40,942 nucleotides of DNA from NCBI RefSeq assembly GCF_011090185.1, contig NZ_JAAFGS010000016.1, positions 1-40,942 on the forward strand. The letters are read 5' to 3'. The translations under genes and the position numbers were made by a program. Below, in pieces: positions 25,487-34,767 of this stretch; positions within the stretch are counted from its first letter, which is position 1, and every line of letters starts with the position of its first letter. This DNA is from Saccharibacillus alkalitolerans. Its GTDB lineage: Bacteria; Bacillota; Bacilli; Paenibacillales; Paenibacillaceae. Below the pieces are notes generated by a model that ran no database searches, was not told the DNA's origin, and saw only the letters and a list, made by a program, of their open reading frames with translations.

Positions 25487-26953
25487 TCATTTTGCTAACT
25501 TAGTTTTACTTATAAGCCTATTCTTAACGCTTTGAAACAAATCTTTGTTAAAAAGAAAAATTACGGCAACATAGATCAAGGCGCCGACAGCGACTTGAAT
25601 GATAAAGTTGGCCTGCTGCGAGAAGACGGCGACGGACAAGTAATTGATCAGCACGACGCCGACGACCATGATCAGACCGTACAGAAGGCCCGGGGCCATG
25701 CTGCGCATGTACTCGCGCAGGCAGGGACCGATCGTGCGGCGCATCGCATACTGATACTGAATCACGAGTACCGTGAATTGGATCAGCACGTAAGCGATGC
25801 AGGTTCCCATAATGCCTCCGAAGTACGTGCCGATTGCGAGTCCAGGCACCTGAACGCTCATTCCCATCAGCGTGTAACGGAAATACATGTCCATACGGCC
25901 CTTCGCTTGAAGCAGCGGCTGAATAGGAACGGTGAGCGAACGCAGAAGCATGGCGACCGAAAGGATTTGGATCAGGATGATGCTCGGTTCCCATTTGTCT
26001 CCGAAAATAAAAGGAACGAGCATAGGCGCCGTCACGAGCAGACCCATGTAGATCGGCGCGTTCAAATAACTGACCAGGTTGACCGTTTTGATGTAACCGG
26101 CGCGAAGACGTTCAAGATTGTCCTGCATTTTGGCATACAGCGGCAGGCTGACCGTGTTGATGAGCGGCGCCAGTTTCAGCACCGGCATCGTGCAGAGCTG
26201 GAAGGCGAACGAATAGTAGCCGAGTGTCTGGGCACTATATAAACGTCCGATAATGATGTAGTCGATATTGGACATCAGCGACTGGATCACGTTGGACGAC
26301 ATTTGATACGCGCCGAAACTCAGATAACCTTTCAAGTCTTTCCGCGCAAAGTGCAGGGCGGGGGTCCACTTTCTCCAGCCCTGAATCAGCAGCAGCATCG
26401 ATTTGACAAAGGCGTTGCCGAGATTGGACAGCACCAATGCGTAAACGCCGAACCCTGCCAATGCCCCGCCTACGGCCAGAACGAAACCGACGAAGTAAGC
26501 CACGATCTGGATTTTGGCGATGTTGTCGAACTTCAGTTCCTTGCGGAACATCACTTCGAACTGCTGGCCGAACGCCGGAAGCAGGCATAGCAGCGCCATC
26601 CAGCGAACCGGGTTAAGCAGCTCCGGCTCTTGGTAAAACCAAACGACGAGCGGGGCGGAAAAGAAAATTACGGTGGCGATGAAAGCCCCTGTCGCCAAAT
26701 TCAATATGTAAAGACTCGACAGATGGTTTTTGGTGACATCCTGGCGATGAATAATGGCGTTCGAGATCCCTGCGTCGGTCAAGTTGACTGCCGCCGCGAC
26801 AACGACCATCGTCATGCTCATCAGACCGTAGTCGACCGGTTTGAGAATCCGGGACAAGGCTACCAGCTGCAGAAGCTGGATGACGATCGTGATGATCGTG
26901 GCTAGGCTCGACCATTTGGCCGCTTTGATCCCTTTCTTTTTTAATGAAGACAT
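25487..26953 (-). CDS. Wzx-type polysaccharide flippase (MOP superfamily)
   Basis: Integral membrane protein of 488 aa with about 12-14 hydrophobic helices, of the polysaccharide transporter branch of the MOP superfamily (TuaB/Wzx-like). The N-terminus KGIKAAKWSSLATIITIVIQ, then LVALSRILKPVDYGLMSM, and the LTDAGISNAIIHRQD loop are typical of this branch. It should flip the undecaprenyl-linked repeat unit across the membrane for polymerisation by Wzy. ATG at 26953 with AAAGGAGTGGCGAA. It lies between a glycosyltransferase gene and galU. Confidence 0.9.
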   Translation of the reverse strand: MSSLKKKGIKAAKWSSLATIITIVIQLLQLVALSRILKPVDYGLMSMTMVVVAAAVNLTDAGISNAIIHRQDVTKNHLSSLYILNLATGAFIATVIFFSAPLVVWFYQEPELLNPVRWMALLCLLPAFGQQFEVMFRKELKFDNIAKIQIVAYFVGFVLAVGGALAGFGVYALVLSNLGNAFVKSMLLLIQGWRKWTPALHFARKDLKGYLSFGAYQMSSNVIQSLMSNIDYIIIGRLYSAQTLGYYSFAFQLCTMPVLKLAPLINTVSLPLYAKMQDNLERLRAGYIKTVNLVSYLNAPIYMGLLVTAPMLVPFIFGDKWEPSIILIQILSVAMLLRSLTVPIQPLLQAKGRMDMYFRYTLMGMSVQVPGLAIGTYFGGIMGTCIAYVLIQFTVLVIQYQYAMRRTIGPCLREYMRSMAPGLLYGLIMVVGVVLINYLSVAVFSQQANFIIQVAVGALIYVAVIFLFNKDLFQSVKNRLISKTKLAK

Positions 26954-26983
26954 TTCGCCACTCCTTTAACTGCTTTTCTGTAT

Positions 26984-28114
26984 CTACAGGTTGTCGATAA
27001 AATCGAGAAGCGTGTTCACTTTGGCTTCCCAGGCATGGCTTCTCGCCATTTCGCGAATCGAGACGCGGTCCGCCCCGGCTCCCAGCGCTTCTTCCACTTT
27101 TCGCGGAAGATCGGAACTGTCGCGGTAAAAGTGCAGGAATTGCTCTTGACGGCGCAGCAGCTCGGGCGTTTCAGTGACGACGACCGGAAGTCCGGCGGCC
27201 GCGTATTCGTACAGCTTCATCGGGCTTCGCCCCGCGTTGGCGGCATGGTTGCTGAGCGGCAGCAGCGCCACGTCCGAATGTTGAAGATAGGCCGGGACGG
27301 TCGCATATTTTTTCGCGCCCAGGAAATGCACGTTGGCGAACTCCGAGAAATCCCGCTTCGTCTCGTCGTTGACGGGACCGATAATCACCAGACTGACGCT
27401 CGGCTTTTCCTTCGCGAGCAGCTTCAGCCCTTTGAGGTCGAGCCGTTCGTCGAGCGCGCCCACGTAGACGGCACGGGGTCCGGGAATAGGCTTAAGGTCG
27501 TCGGGCTCCGGTGCGGGAGCGGAGAAATGATCGAACTCCACGCCGTTCTCGAGCAGCAGCGTCGGCACGGCCGGATTGTACTCTCGCAGTTCCGACAATA
27601 CCGGCCCGGACGTGGAGACCAGCCCATCGACGACGGACATCAGCGTTTGTTCGGCCGAAGCGATCGACGCGTCGCCGGTCATCTTGCTGTAGATGTCCGT
27701 CGGTCGGTAGATCGTTACCTTCGGCGAAACGAGCTTCTCCAGACCGACAAAGCGCGGCTGATCGATCAGCAGCAGATCCACCGAATTCATGTCGTGCTCG
27801 CGCATGACCTTTTTGATCGACGGAAGCATCCAGTTTTTGCGGGTCTTTTTAAAAATCGGTCCGGCGATCTCCCAAGGCAGCAGCGACATCGGCACGGAAT
27901 TGACCACTGCCGTCGTATCCACCTGCTTGCCCTGGAGAATCCGAAACCGCTGCTGGATATCGCGGTCTTTCCATTTCAGCAGATGAAAAGGACTGAGCGG
28001 AGTGCTGACGTGAATGACCGAGTGGCCCAGTTTTTCCATCTCCCTCGATAGGTGATGGGAGCCGACCACGAAGGGACTGCCCATATAAGTGTGACTAGCG
28101 AACATGATATTCAT
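26984..28114 (-). CDS. Glycosyltransferase, family 1/4 type (TuaH-like)
   Basis: Cytoplasmic GT-B fold glycosyltransferase of 376 aa. Sequence marks: an N-terminal MFASHTYMGSPFVVGSHHLS Rossmann start, VYRPTDIYSKMTGDASI-like centre, and the nucleotide-sugar half with AVYVGALDERLDLKGL, VSLVIIGPVNDET, DVALLPLSNHAANAGRSPMKLYEY and AAGLPVVVTETPE. The last is the EX7E-like acidic region typical of retaining enzymes. It resembles TuaH of the teichuronic acid operon. Donor and acceptor sugars are not predictable. ATG at 28114 with AGGAGGAGAGCTGAG. Confidence 0.85.
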   Translation of the reverse strand: MNIMFASHTYMGSPFVVGSHHLSREMEKLGHSVIHVSTPLSPFHLLKWKDRDIQQRFRILQGKQVDTTAVVNSVPMSLLPWEIAGPIFKKTRKNWMLPSIKKVMREHDMNSVDLLLIDQPRFVGLEKLVSPKVTIYRPTDIYSKMTGDASIASAEQTLMSVVDGLVSTSGPVLSELREYNPAVPTLLLENGVEFDHFSAPAPEPDDLKPIPGPRAVYVGALDERLDLKGLKLLAKEKPSVSLVIIGPVNDETKRDFSEFANVHFLGAKKYATVPAYLQHSDVALLPLSNHAANAGRSPMKLYEYAAAGLPVVVTETPELLRRQEQFLHFYRDSSDLPRKVEEALGAGADRVSIREMARSHAWEAKVNTLLDFIDNL

Positions 28115-28186
28115 CTCAGCTCTCCTCCTCTCCTGTCTCGGCGGCTCGTCCGCAGCCCGGTCCGGGGCCGGGCGACGCCGCTACGG

Positions 28187-29329
28187 TCAAGCTTCCGCTT
28201 TTCGGCTTTCGCTTCTGGCCGCTTGATTGGCGGTGCGTCCCGCCGCATGCAGCTTCACTTCCGCCAACGTCTCGTATGCGCATTTCTCCCAGGAAAATTT
28301 GGCGGACTGCGCCAATCCCTTCCGCTTCATCTCTTCCCGAAGCGCGGGGTCGTGCATAACCCGCGCAAGCTTTTCCGCGATATCTTCCGGTCGGCTGGGA
28401 TCGCAGTACAGAACCGCATCTCCGCAAACTTCCGGCAGCGAAGCGGTATCCGAGACGACGACCGGACACCCGCAGGCCATCGCTTCAAGCGGCGGAAATC
28501 CGAATCCTTCGTAAAAAGACGGGAATACGAAGCAGGCCGCGCTCTCGTAAAGCGTCCGCAGTTCCTCGTCTTCCACATAACCGACATGGCGGACGTTTTC
28601 GCCGAGTTCCGTGTCTTCGGATTTGAAAATTTTCGGATTCGTTCCGCCGGCAATGACGAAGTCGAACCCTTGATCGCCGATCAATTCGGCGGCGCGAACG
28701 ATCGAACGAAAATTTTTGTTCGGACTGCTGCTGCTTACCGCCAGCACGAACGGCCGTTTCAACCCTTGCTTCTCCGGAAATTCGGGCGACGTCCCCGTTT
28801 GAAGCACGTGCTCCTTGCCGTGGTAGATGACTTGGATCTTGTCTCCCCGGATTCCGCAGTGGCGCATCAGTTCGTCTTTCGAATTTTTCGAGCAGGTCAA
28901 GATCAGCGGTGCGCTGCGTCCGAGCGTCCGGAACATCAGCTTATACCAGAGCTTGAAGGCCGCGGAATACGTGTCCGGTACCGAGTATACGGCCGCATCG
29001 TGCAAAGTTACCGCCTGCCTGCGCTTGAACAGGGGCGCCGCGTTGCACAAATTGAGCAGAAAGCCGTCCTTGGCCAGCTTCGGCAGCGACAGCTGCTCCC
29101 ACAGCTGGCCCCCGAAGCGCCCGGCCTGACGGACTTCGATATGCCGCGTCCCCAGTTCGTGAATGTCGCCCGTCGGTGCCAGCACGACGAATTCGTAACC
29201 GCGAACCGCCGGGTCGTCCCGGCCGATCAGACGGTCTACGGTGCGCAGCAGTTCGTACGCATAGCGCTGCACTCCGGTCACGGAAGCTTTGAGAAAACGT
29301 CCGTTAATATAAATGCGAGTCTTATTCAC
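28187..29329 (-). CDS. Glycosyltransferase family 4 protein
   Basis: GT-B retaining glycosyltransferase of 380 aa. The N-terminal half shows YINGRFLKASVTGVQRYAYE and VTLHDAAVYSVPDTYSAAFK, common in mannosyltransferase-like GT4 enzymes of capsule loci. The C-terminal half has LAVSSSSPNKNF, then FVFPSFYEGFGFPPLEAMAC, with the Glu pair of the EX7E motif. It starts with GTG at 29329, with AAAGGAGTGGGAG upstream, and overlaps the end of the polymerase gene by 8 bp, which indicates coupled translation. A mannosyl donor is suggested by family resemblance and the nearby manC; this is inferred. Confidence 0.88.
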   Translation of the reverse strand: MNKTRIYINGRFLKASVTGVQRYAYELLRTVDRLIGRDDPAVRGYEFVVLAPTGDIHELGTRHIEVRQAGRFGGQLWEQLSLPKLAKDGFLLNLCNAAPLFKRRQAVTLHDAAVYSVPDTYSAAFKLWYKLMFRTLGRSAPLILTCSKNSKDELMRHCGIRGDKIQVIYHGKEHVLQTGTSPEFPEKQGLKRPFVLAVSSSSPNKNFRSIVRAAELIGDQGFDFVIAGGTNPKIFKSEDTELGENVRHVGYVEDEELRTLYESAACFVFPSFYEGFGFPPLEAMACGCPVVVSDTASLPEVCGDAVLYCDPSRPEDIAEKLARVMHDPALREEMKRKGLAQSAKFSWEKCAYETLAEVKLHAAGRTANQAARSESRKAEA

Positions 29330-30656
29330 CGGCTCCCACTCCTTTCAGCCGCCAACTGGTCAGCTTTTTCCGATTGTAGTGAAGGATTAAGGTAAACGCG
29401 AGAATGATTACCCAGCACGGGAAGAATCGCCCGCTGCCGAAGTAGAAGTAACGCGGAATTTCGAGCACGCCGACCAACCAGATCGGGTAAATCATCATGC
29501 CGAACGTATGCCCTTTTTGGAAATGAGTGTACAGCACGCCGGTGAAGAACCCTACGATTACCCAGAACACCAATGCGCCGCCGAAGCCGTAATCGTTGTA
29601 AGGCTGCAGCAGGCCCGAAGGATTGTTGAATTCCGGGTTGCCCATCGTGGCCAGCGTGTTGTTGATCATCGCTTGAGGCTCGAAGCCGTAAATCGATTCG
29701 TAGGCGTTGTCGGGAACTCCCGGGAACTTCCAGACGAATTCCGCCGTCGAGTTCGGGAACGGCAGCCAATGGAAACCGAGATGCTGGAAGTACAGCGTGC
29801 CCGTATTGATGGCGGTCACGTAGTAACCGAAGAAGCGGGTCACGATGAATTCCCAGAAGGACGGATAGTAATTGACGTAGTAGCTGAGCCAGGACCGATA
29901 ATATTCGCTGATCCCGAAAAATCCGACGAGCGCGATTACGCCGATGAACGGATACAAGCCCACCAGCGGCGTGCGCCGGCCGAGCTTGGCCCGCATGGAG
30001 AAATAGACGACGGCGGCCGGCACCAGAAATTCCATAATGGCCAGACGTTCCAGGAAGAAGAGCGCGCGCATCATCGTCAACAAAAATACGGCCAGCAGCA
30101 TCCATATGTAGATTTTCTTTTTGTTATAGAAGAGGTAGTAGCTGGTCAGAATCACGAACGGAATGCCGAAGTTGGTAAAGGACGTTACGCCCGCCACGTT
30201 GTCGAAGCTTTCCTTAATGCCGTAGATCGCTCCCGGTTCTCCGCTCAGCACGCTCATGAACAAGGCGAGGCTGAATCCGTTGCGAAGCATGATCAAAAAC
30301 CAGACCGCGTAGCCGAACATCGTGAAAGCGAACAGCAGGCCGATCCACATTTTAATGAAAGAATCTTTTTTCTCCATCACTTCGCCCAATGCGTTCGAAG
30401 GCTTCGTTCCTTTCCCGGCCAGGAAAGCAAGGATGCCGCCGAACACGAAACAGCATACCGGAAGGATGGAAAAAATGATGTTCGACTCGTTAATGAACTT
30501 GTTGACCCGGTAAAACGAGAGATAGCTGTCGCCCGGAATGTAGTAAGCGCCGATCAATATGATCGTCATCAACAGCGCGAATATAATAGTCGGATTCAGC
30601 CACCAGATTCGCATGCCGCTATTTCCGTTCCGGTCTGTCTTGTTGCCGTTCATCAT
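29322..30656 (-). CDS. Wzy-type oligosaccharide repeat-unit polymerase
   Basis: Polytopic membrane protein of 444 aa with about 10-12 hydrophobic helices and a large extracytoplasmic loop (about 250-360) rich in aromatic residues. The position between glycosyltransferases and the Wzx gene, the hydropathy and the loop fit a Wzy polymerase, which joins flipped repeat units at the outer face. Wzy proteins have poor sequence conservation, so the call rests mainly on topology and context. The tandem ATGATG at 30656 follows AAAGGAGGAACGA. The last codons overlap the next gene. Confidence 0.8.
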   Translation of the reverse strand: MMNGNKTDRNGNSGMRIWWLNPTIIFALLMTIILIGAYYIPGDSYLSFYRVNKFINESNIIFSILPVCCFVFGGILAFLAGKGTKPSNALGEVMEKKDSFIKMWIGLLFAFTMFGYAVWFLIMLRNGFSLALFMSVLSGEPGAIYGIKESFDNVAGVTSFTNFGIPFVILTSYYLFYNKKKIYIWMLLAVFLLTMMRALFFLERLAIMEFLVPAAVVYFSMRAKLGRRTPLVGLYPFIGVIALVGFFGISEYYRSWLSYYVNYYPSFWEFIVTRFFGYYVTAINTGTLYFQHLGFHWLPFPNSTAEFVWKFPGVPDNAYESIYGFEPQAMINNTLATMGNPEFNNPSGLLQPYNDYGFGGALVFWVIVGFFTGVLYTHFQKGHTFGMMIYPIWLVGVLEIPRYFYFGSGRFFPCWVIILAFTLILHYNRKKLTSWRLKGVGAGE

Positions 30657-30691
30657 TCGTTCCTCCTTTCTTCAATGGTGCAGGCCCCGGA

Positions 30692-32032
30692 TTAATCCGA
30701 GGCCACCGAGTTACGGAACGGCGACAGGCTTTCCAGCTCAGGCCGTCCGATCGAGTAATATTGGAACGTCGTCTCCGCCAGCTGCTCTCTCGAGTAGACG
30801 TTGCGTCCGTCGATCAGGACAGGCTGCTTCATGACGCCGTTCAACTGCTGCAGGTCGACTTCTTTGAATTCCGACCAATCGGTCAGCAGGCAGAGCGCAT
30901 CGCAGCTTTCGGCCGTCTCCATGGCGGAATCGCACCACTGCACATCCGCTTCGCCGCGGAAAAAGCGGCGGAAGTTGTCCGTGGCAATCGGGTCGTACGC
31001 TTTGACGACCGCGCCTTGCTCAAGCAGCGTCTTGATGATATCGAGCGCAGGCGCTTCGCGGACGTCGTCGGTGTTCGGCTTGAAGGCAAGCCCCCAGATT
31101 CCGACCGTCTTGCCCTGAAGATCGCCCAGCGAATGGTTAAGCTTCGCGATGATGTTGAACCGCTGGTCGTTGTTCACTTCGACAACGGACTTCAACAGTT
31201 TGAATTCGTAATCCACGTTGCCGGCAATCTGGATGAGCGCGTGCGTATCTTTCGGGAAGCACGAACCTCCGTAGCCGATTCCCGCCTGCAGGAACGAGGA
31301 ACCGATCCGCTTGTCGTATCCCATTCCTTTGGCCACGTTGGTAACGTCCGCGCCGACCTTCTCGCAGATATTCGCGATCTCGTTGATGAACGAAATTTTG
31401 GTGGCGAGGAAAGCGTTCGACGCGTACTTGATCATTTCCGCGCTCCGCACTTCGGTAACCATGATTTCGTCGGTAAGGGGCTTGTGCAGCTCGGTCAGCG
31501 TGGCGGCTGCGCGCTCGCTGCTTGTGCCGATGATGATACGGTCGGGATTCAGCGTATCTTTGACGGCGGAACCTTCGCGGAGGAACTCCGGAATGGACAC
31601 GACATCGAAGTTGTGCGGGCTGAGCTGACTGATGATCTGCTTGATTTTATCGTTTGTTCCGACCGGAACGGTACTTTTCGTGATCACGATCTTATAGCCG
31701 TTCATGGCCAGCGCGATATCTTGAGCCACCTGTTCCACGTATTCGAGATTCGCCTCGCCGCTCGGCAGCGAGGGCGTACCGACGCAGATGAACACGATAT
31801 CCGCTTCCCGCACCGAAGCGGTGAGGTCGGAAGTGAATTCCAGGTTGCCGAGTTTCGTGTTTTTCTCGATTAATTCCTGCAGGCCGGGTTCGTAGATCGG
31901 AACTTCGCCTTTTTTGAGCCGTTCGACTTTGTCCAAATCTTTATCTACGCACGTCACCTGATTGCCGATCTCCGAAAAGCATACGCCCGACACCAGACCG
32001 ACATAACCGGTCCCGATAAATGTCAATTTCAT
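30692..32032 (-). CDS. ugd: UDP-glucose 6-dehydrogenase
   Basis: Enzyme of 446 aa oxidising UDP-glucose to UDP-glucuronate with two NAD. It has the N-terminal GTGYVG (7-12), CVGTPSLPSGEANL, the KSTVPVGT strand, EFLREGSAVKDTLNPDRI, the catalytic-region lysine in EMIKYASNAFLATKISFINE (Lys202), and the active-site cysteine in GGSCFPKDT (Cys258). The UDP-binding C-terminal domain has GIWGLAFKPNTDDVREAPAL. ATG at 32032 with AAAGGAGACTTACTT. It indicates a uronic-acid-containing polymer. Confidence 0.96.
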   Translation of the reverse strand: MKLTFIGTGYVGLVSGVCFSEIGNQVTCVDKDLDKVERLKKGEVPIYEPGLQELIEKNTKLGNLEFTSDLTASVREADIVFICVGTPSLPSGEANLEYVEQVAQDIALAMNGYKIVITKSTVPVGTNDKIKQIISQLSPHNFDVVSIPEFLREGSAVKDTLNPDRIIIGTSSERAAATLTELHKPLTDEIMVTEVRSAEMIKYASNAFLATKISFINEIANICEKVGADVTNVAKGMGYDKRIGSSFLQAGIGYGGSCFPKDTHALIQIAGNVDYEFKLLKSVVEVNNDQRFNIIAKLNHSLGDLQGKTVGIWGLAFKPNTDDVREAPALDIIKTLLEQGAVVKAYDPIATDNFRRFFRGEADVQWCDSAMETAESCDALCLLTDWSEFKEVDLQQLNGVMKQPVLIDGRNVYSREQLAETTFQYYSIGRPELESLSPFRNSVASD

Positions 32033-32062
32033 AAGTAAGTCTCCTTTGGTTTGAGAGTCGGC

Positions 32063-33223
32063 TTAAAGCACCCGCGTAATCATCCGTTCGGCGCCGAAGC
32101 GGCGTCCGTCTTCAAGCTGCTTGTTATGGATATGCGTCTGCAGATTCTGACGGAACACTTCCGGCGAGAAGCGCATCGCGTTTTTACGGCAGTTGGCCGG
32201 CAGAATTTTCGATTTCTCCTGTTCGAAGCGCTGAACGGCAGCCTTGATGGCGGCAGGATCTTGTTCGCTGTAAAATACGCCGGTCGGAGCGATTTCATCC
32301 AGCCCTTTGACCGTTTCCAGCGCTCCGCCTTTGCCGAATGCAATGACCGGAGTTCCGCATGCCTGCGCCTCGACCGGCGTAATGCCGAAGTCTTCTTCCG
32401 CGGCGAAGACAAAAGCCTGGGCGCGCTGCATGTGATCGACGAGCACGTCGTCCGGTTGGTAGCCCAAAATTTGAATATTCGGCGATTGGTGCTTGCGCAC
32501 TTTTTCCATGTCGGGCCCGTCGCCGATAATGATCAGCTTTTTATCGGGCATTTGCGCGAAAGCCGCCGCTATCATGTCCATTTTTTTATAAGGAACCATA
32601 CGCGAAGCCGTCAGATAGAAATCTTCCTTTTCTTCCCTGACCGTAAACGCTCCTACGTTTACCGGCGGATAGATGACGGAAGCTTCTCTGCGGTAGACTT
32701 TCCAGATCCGGTTGGCGATAAACTGGGAGTTGGCGACAAAGTGATCGACGCCGTTCGACGTTCGGTAATCCCACAGCCGGATCCGGCTTAGAATCAGCTT
32801 GGCCATCGTACCTTTAAGCCCTTTCTCCAGCCCAGACTCTTTCAAATACTGAGGCTGCATGTCCCAGGCATAACGGATCGGCGAATGGACGTAAGAAATG
32901 TGGAGCTGATCCGGTCCCGTAATCACGCCTTTGGCTACCGCGTGGGAGCTCGACAAAATCAAGTCGTACGACGACAGGTCGAACTGTTCGATGGCCAGCG
33001 GCATTAACGGCAGATACTGGCGGTATTTCTTTTTGGCGAGCGGCAGCTTTTGGAGGAAGGAAGTATGTACTTGCTTGCCCCGAAGGAATCCGCGGTCTTT
33101 TTCCGGCAAAAAATCGACCAGGCTGTAGATGTCCGCTTCGGGAAAAATGTGAATCATTTGTTCCAGCACCTTCTCCGATCCGGCATAACTGGTCAGCCAA
33201 TCGTGTATAATCGCGACTTTCAT
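32063..33223 (-). CDS. Glycosyltransferase family 4 protein
   Basis: GT-B retaining glycosyltransferase of 386 aa. MKVAIIHDWLTSYAGSEKVLE is the donor-side N-terminus typical of a subgroup found in capsule loci (WbaZ-like mannosyltransferases). ISYVHSPIRYAWDM is also characteristic of that subgroup. The nucleotide-sugar half has YLTASRMVPYKKMDMIAAAF, KLIIIGDGPDMEKV and FVFAAEEDFGITPVEAQACG with the EX7E motif. ATG at 33223 with AAAGGATGAAGCCGA. It comes directly after the initiating transferase, so it may add the second sugar; that order is inferred. Confidence 0.88.
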   Translation of the reverse strand: MKVAIIHDWLTSYAGSEKVLEQMIHIFPEADIYSLVDFLPEKDRGFLRGKQVHTSFLQKLPLAKKKYRQYLPLMPLAIEQFDLSSYDLILSSSHAVAKGVITGPDQLHISYVHSPIRYAWDMQPQYLKESGLEKGLKGTMAKLILSRIRLWDYRTSNGVDHFVANSQFIANRIWKVYRREASVIYPPVNVGAFTVREEKEDFYLTASRMVPYKKMDMIAAAFAQMPDKKLIIIGDGPDMEKVRKHQSPNIQILGYQPDDVLVDHMQRAQAFVFAAEEDFGITPVEAQACGTPVIAFGKGGALETVKGLDEIAPTGVFYSEQDPAAIKAAVQRFEQEKSKILPANCRKNAMRFSPEVFRQNLQTHIHNKQLEDGRRFGAERMITRVL

Positions 33224-33319
33224 TCGGCTTCATCCTTTCCTTTTGGATAGAGTGTCTGTCTGCGCGCTTCCTGCCCGAAAACGGCCTCGTTCCCTCGATT
33301 GCCCTGAAACGGCGAGGGA

Positions 33320-34012
33320 TTAATAAGCGCCTTTTTTGAGCAGAACGCTAACGACTGTTGCAAAAAGAATTCGGATGTCCAGCAGAATGGTACGGTGATA
33401 CACATAATACAACTCGAGATCCACGCGTTCCGGATATCCGACGTCGCTTCGCCCGCTAACCTGCCAATAACCGGTTACTCCCGGCTTTACCGATAACAAA
33501 TCGTCTTTGCGGTCCTTGTACTCTTTCAGTTCCTGAGCCACGATCGGTCGAGGGCCGACCAGACTCATCTCGCCTTTGAGCACGTTCAACAGCTGAGGCA
33601 GTTCGTCGAGGCTCGTCTTGCGAAGGAAACGGCCGATGGACGTGATGCGGGGGTCTTCGTCCTGTTCAAGCTTGTAATTGTTGGCAACGTATTTTTCATA
33701 CAGCGCTTTGTCTTCCTTAAGCCTCTGTTCGGCGTTGGTTGCCATGGAACGGAACTTGTAGATGCTGAACATGTTCGAATTTCTTCCGAAACGCTTTTGC
33801 TTGAAAAACACCGGGCCTTTCGGGTCTTCAAGCTTGATCAATACGGCCAGGACCAGAAATACGGGCGAAAGCAGAATCAATCCGATCAAGGATGCCACCA
33901 CATCCATACTGCGTTTGGTCGTATTGAACAGGATTCCCCGATTCCAGGACAGATTACGGAATGCAACCTCGTTGTACTCTCTCGCTTCGGCGTCGTTGTT
34001 GACTACACTCAT
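33320..34012 (-). CDS. Initiating sugar-phosphate transferase (undecaprenyl-phosphate type)
   Basis: Short form of the bacterial sugar transferase family, 230 aa, without the large N-terminal membrane domain of WcaJ/WbaP. A single hydrophobic re-entrant helix spans about 36-58 (KRSMDVVASLIG). Catalytic landmarks are KFRSM (86-90), SLDELPQLLNVLKGEMSLVG (134-153) with GPRP (153-156), and KPGVTGYWQVSGRSDV. It attaches the first sugar-1-phosphate to undecaprenyl phosphate at the inner membrane face. Glucose or galactose is most likely, given GalU. ATG at 34012 with GGAGGGGAAATC. Confidence 0.93.
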   Translation of the reverse strand: MSVVNNDAEAREYNEVAFRNLSWNRGILFNTTKRSMDVVASLIGLILLSPVFLVLAVLIKLEDPKGPVFFKQKRFGRNSNMFSIYKFRSMATNAEQRLKEDKALYEKYVANNYKLEQDEDPRITSIGRFLRKTSLDELPQLLNVLKGEMSLVGPRPIVAQELKEYKDRKDDLLSVKPGVTGYWQVSGRSDVGYPERVDLELYYVYHRTILLDIRILFATVVSVLLKKGAY

Positions 34013-34070
34013 GATTTCCCCTCCATTTGTCTAGGATGTCTTCGGGTGTCGAGCCGTCATTGTTCGCTGT

Positions 34071-34712
34071 TTACGCTTTGTTCAGCACTACGCCCAAAAT
34101 GTGCGCATTGACATGATCCATTCCTCTTTTGACTTTTTTAAGCTCGTCTTTCGTTACTTTCCCCTGGTGCGCCACGAGTACAACCCCGTCCGCCATGGTT
34201 CCCAAAATCTGAGCGTCCGAGACGGTCAATGCCGCCGGAGAATCGACCAGAACGACGTCGTAATAAGCGCCAACCTCTTTTAGCAGTTCCTGCATTCGCT
34301 CCGAACCGAGAATCTCCGAAGGATTCGGCGGAACGGTTCCTGCGGTCAATACCGATAAATTCGGAATCGCGGTCGTCGAGACGGCGGCTTCAAGGCCGCA
34401 CTGTCCGCTGACGACGTCCGTCAAACCGCGCTTATTGGAGCGAGGAAACACTCGCTGCAGCGAAGGATTCCGCAGGTTGCCGTCGATCAGAAGCACCTTT
34501 TTGCTCTCCTGCGCATACGATACGGCGAGATTGGTTGCCGTTGTCGTTTTGCCCTCCTCATTGCCTGCCGAAGTGATCAACAGAACTTTCGAGGAACGTC
34601 CCATCGCGGAAAACCGAATGTTGGTCCGCAGCGTACGATAGGACTCGGAAGCTTCCGCGTTCGAATTTTTGTTGGCAACCAGATACGTACCGCTGCTCAT
34701 AGCTCTAGTCAT
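34071..34712 (-). CDS. CpsD/CapB-like tyrosine-kinase ATPase lacking the tyrosine tail
   Basis: Cytoplasmic P-loop protein of 213 aa of the bacterial tyrosine kinase family that works with a Wzz-type membrane partner. Visible: RTLRTNIRFS, Walker A GNEEGKTT (50-57), the A' region LLIDGNLRNP (75-83, with Asn where Asp is usual), and Walker B VVLVDSPAA (153-161). The protein stops directly after GVVLNKA, so the C-terminal tyrosine cluster normally autophosphorylated is absent. Tyrosines remain only at 10, 25, 66, 150 and 151. The ATG at 34712 has AGAGGAAGG at a long spacing. Kinase activity is therefore doubtful, though ATP binding should be kept. Confidence 0.88.
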   Translation of the reverse strand: MTRAMSSGTYLVANKNSNAEASESYRTLRTNIRFSAMGRSSKVLLITSAGNEEGKTTTATNLAVSYAQESKKVLLIDGNLRNPSLQRVFPRSNKRGLTDVVSGQCGLEAAVSTTAIPNLSVLTAGTVPPNPSEILGSERMQELLKEVGAYYDVVLVDSPAALTVSDAQILGTMADGVVLVAHQGKVTKDELKKVKRGMDHVNAHILGVVLNKA

Positions 34713-34767
34713 CGATTACATCGCCTTCCTCTAATGGAATAAGATTTGTTTTTATCTAAAGAAATGC

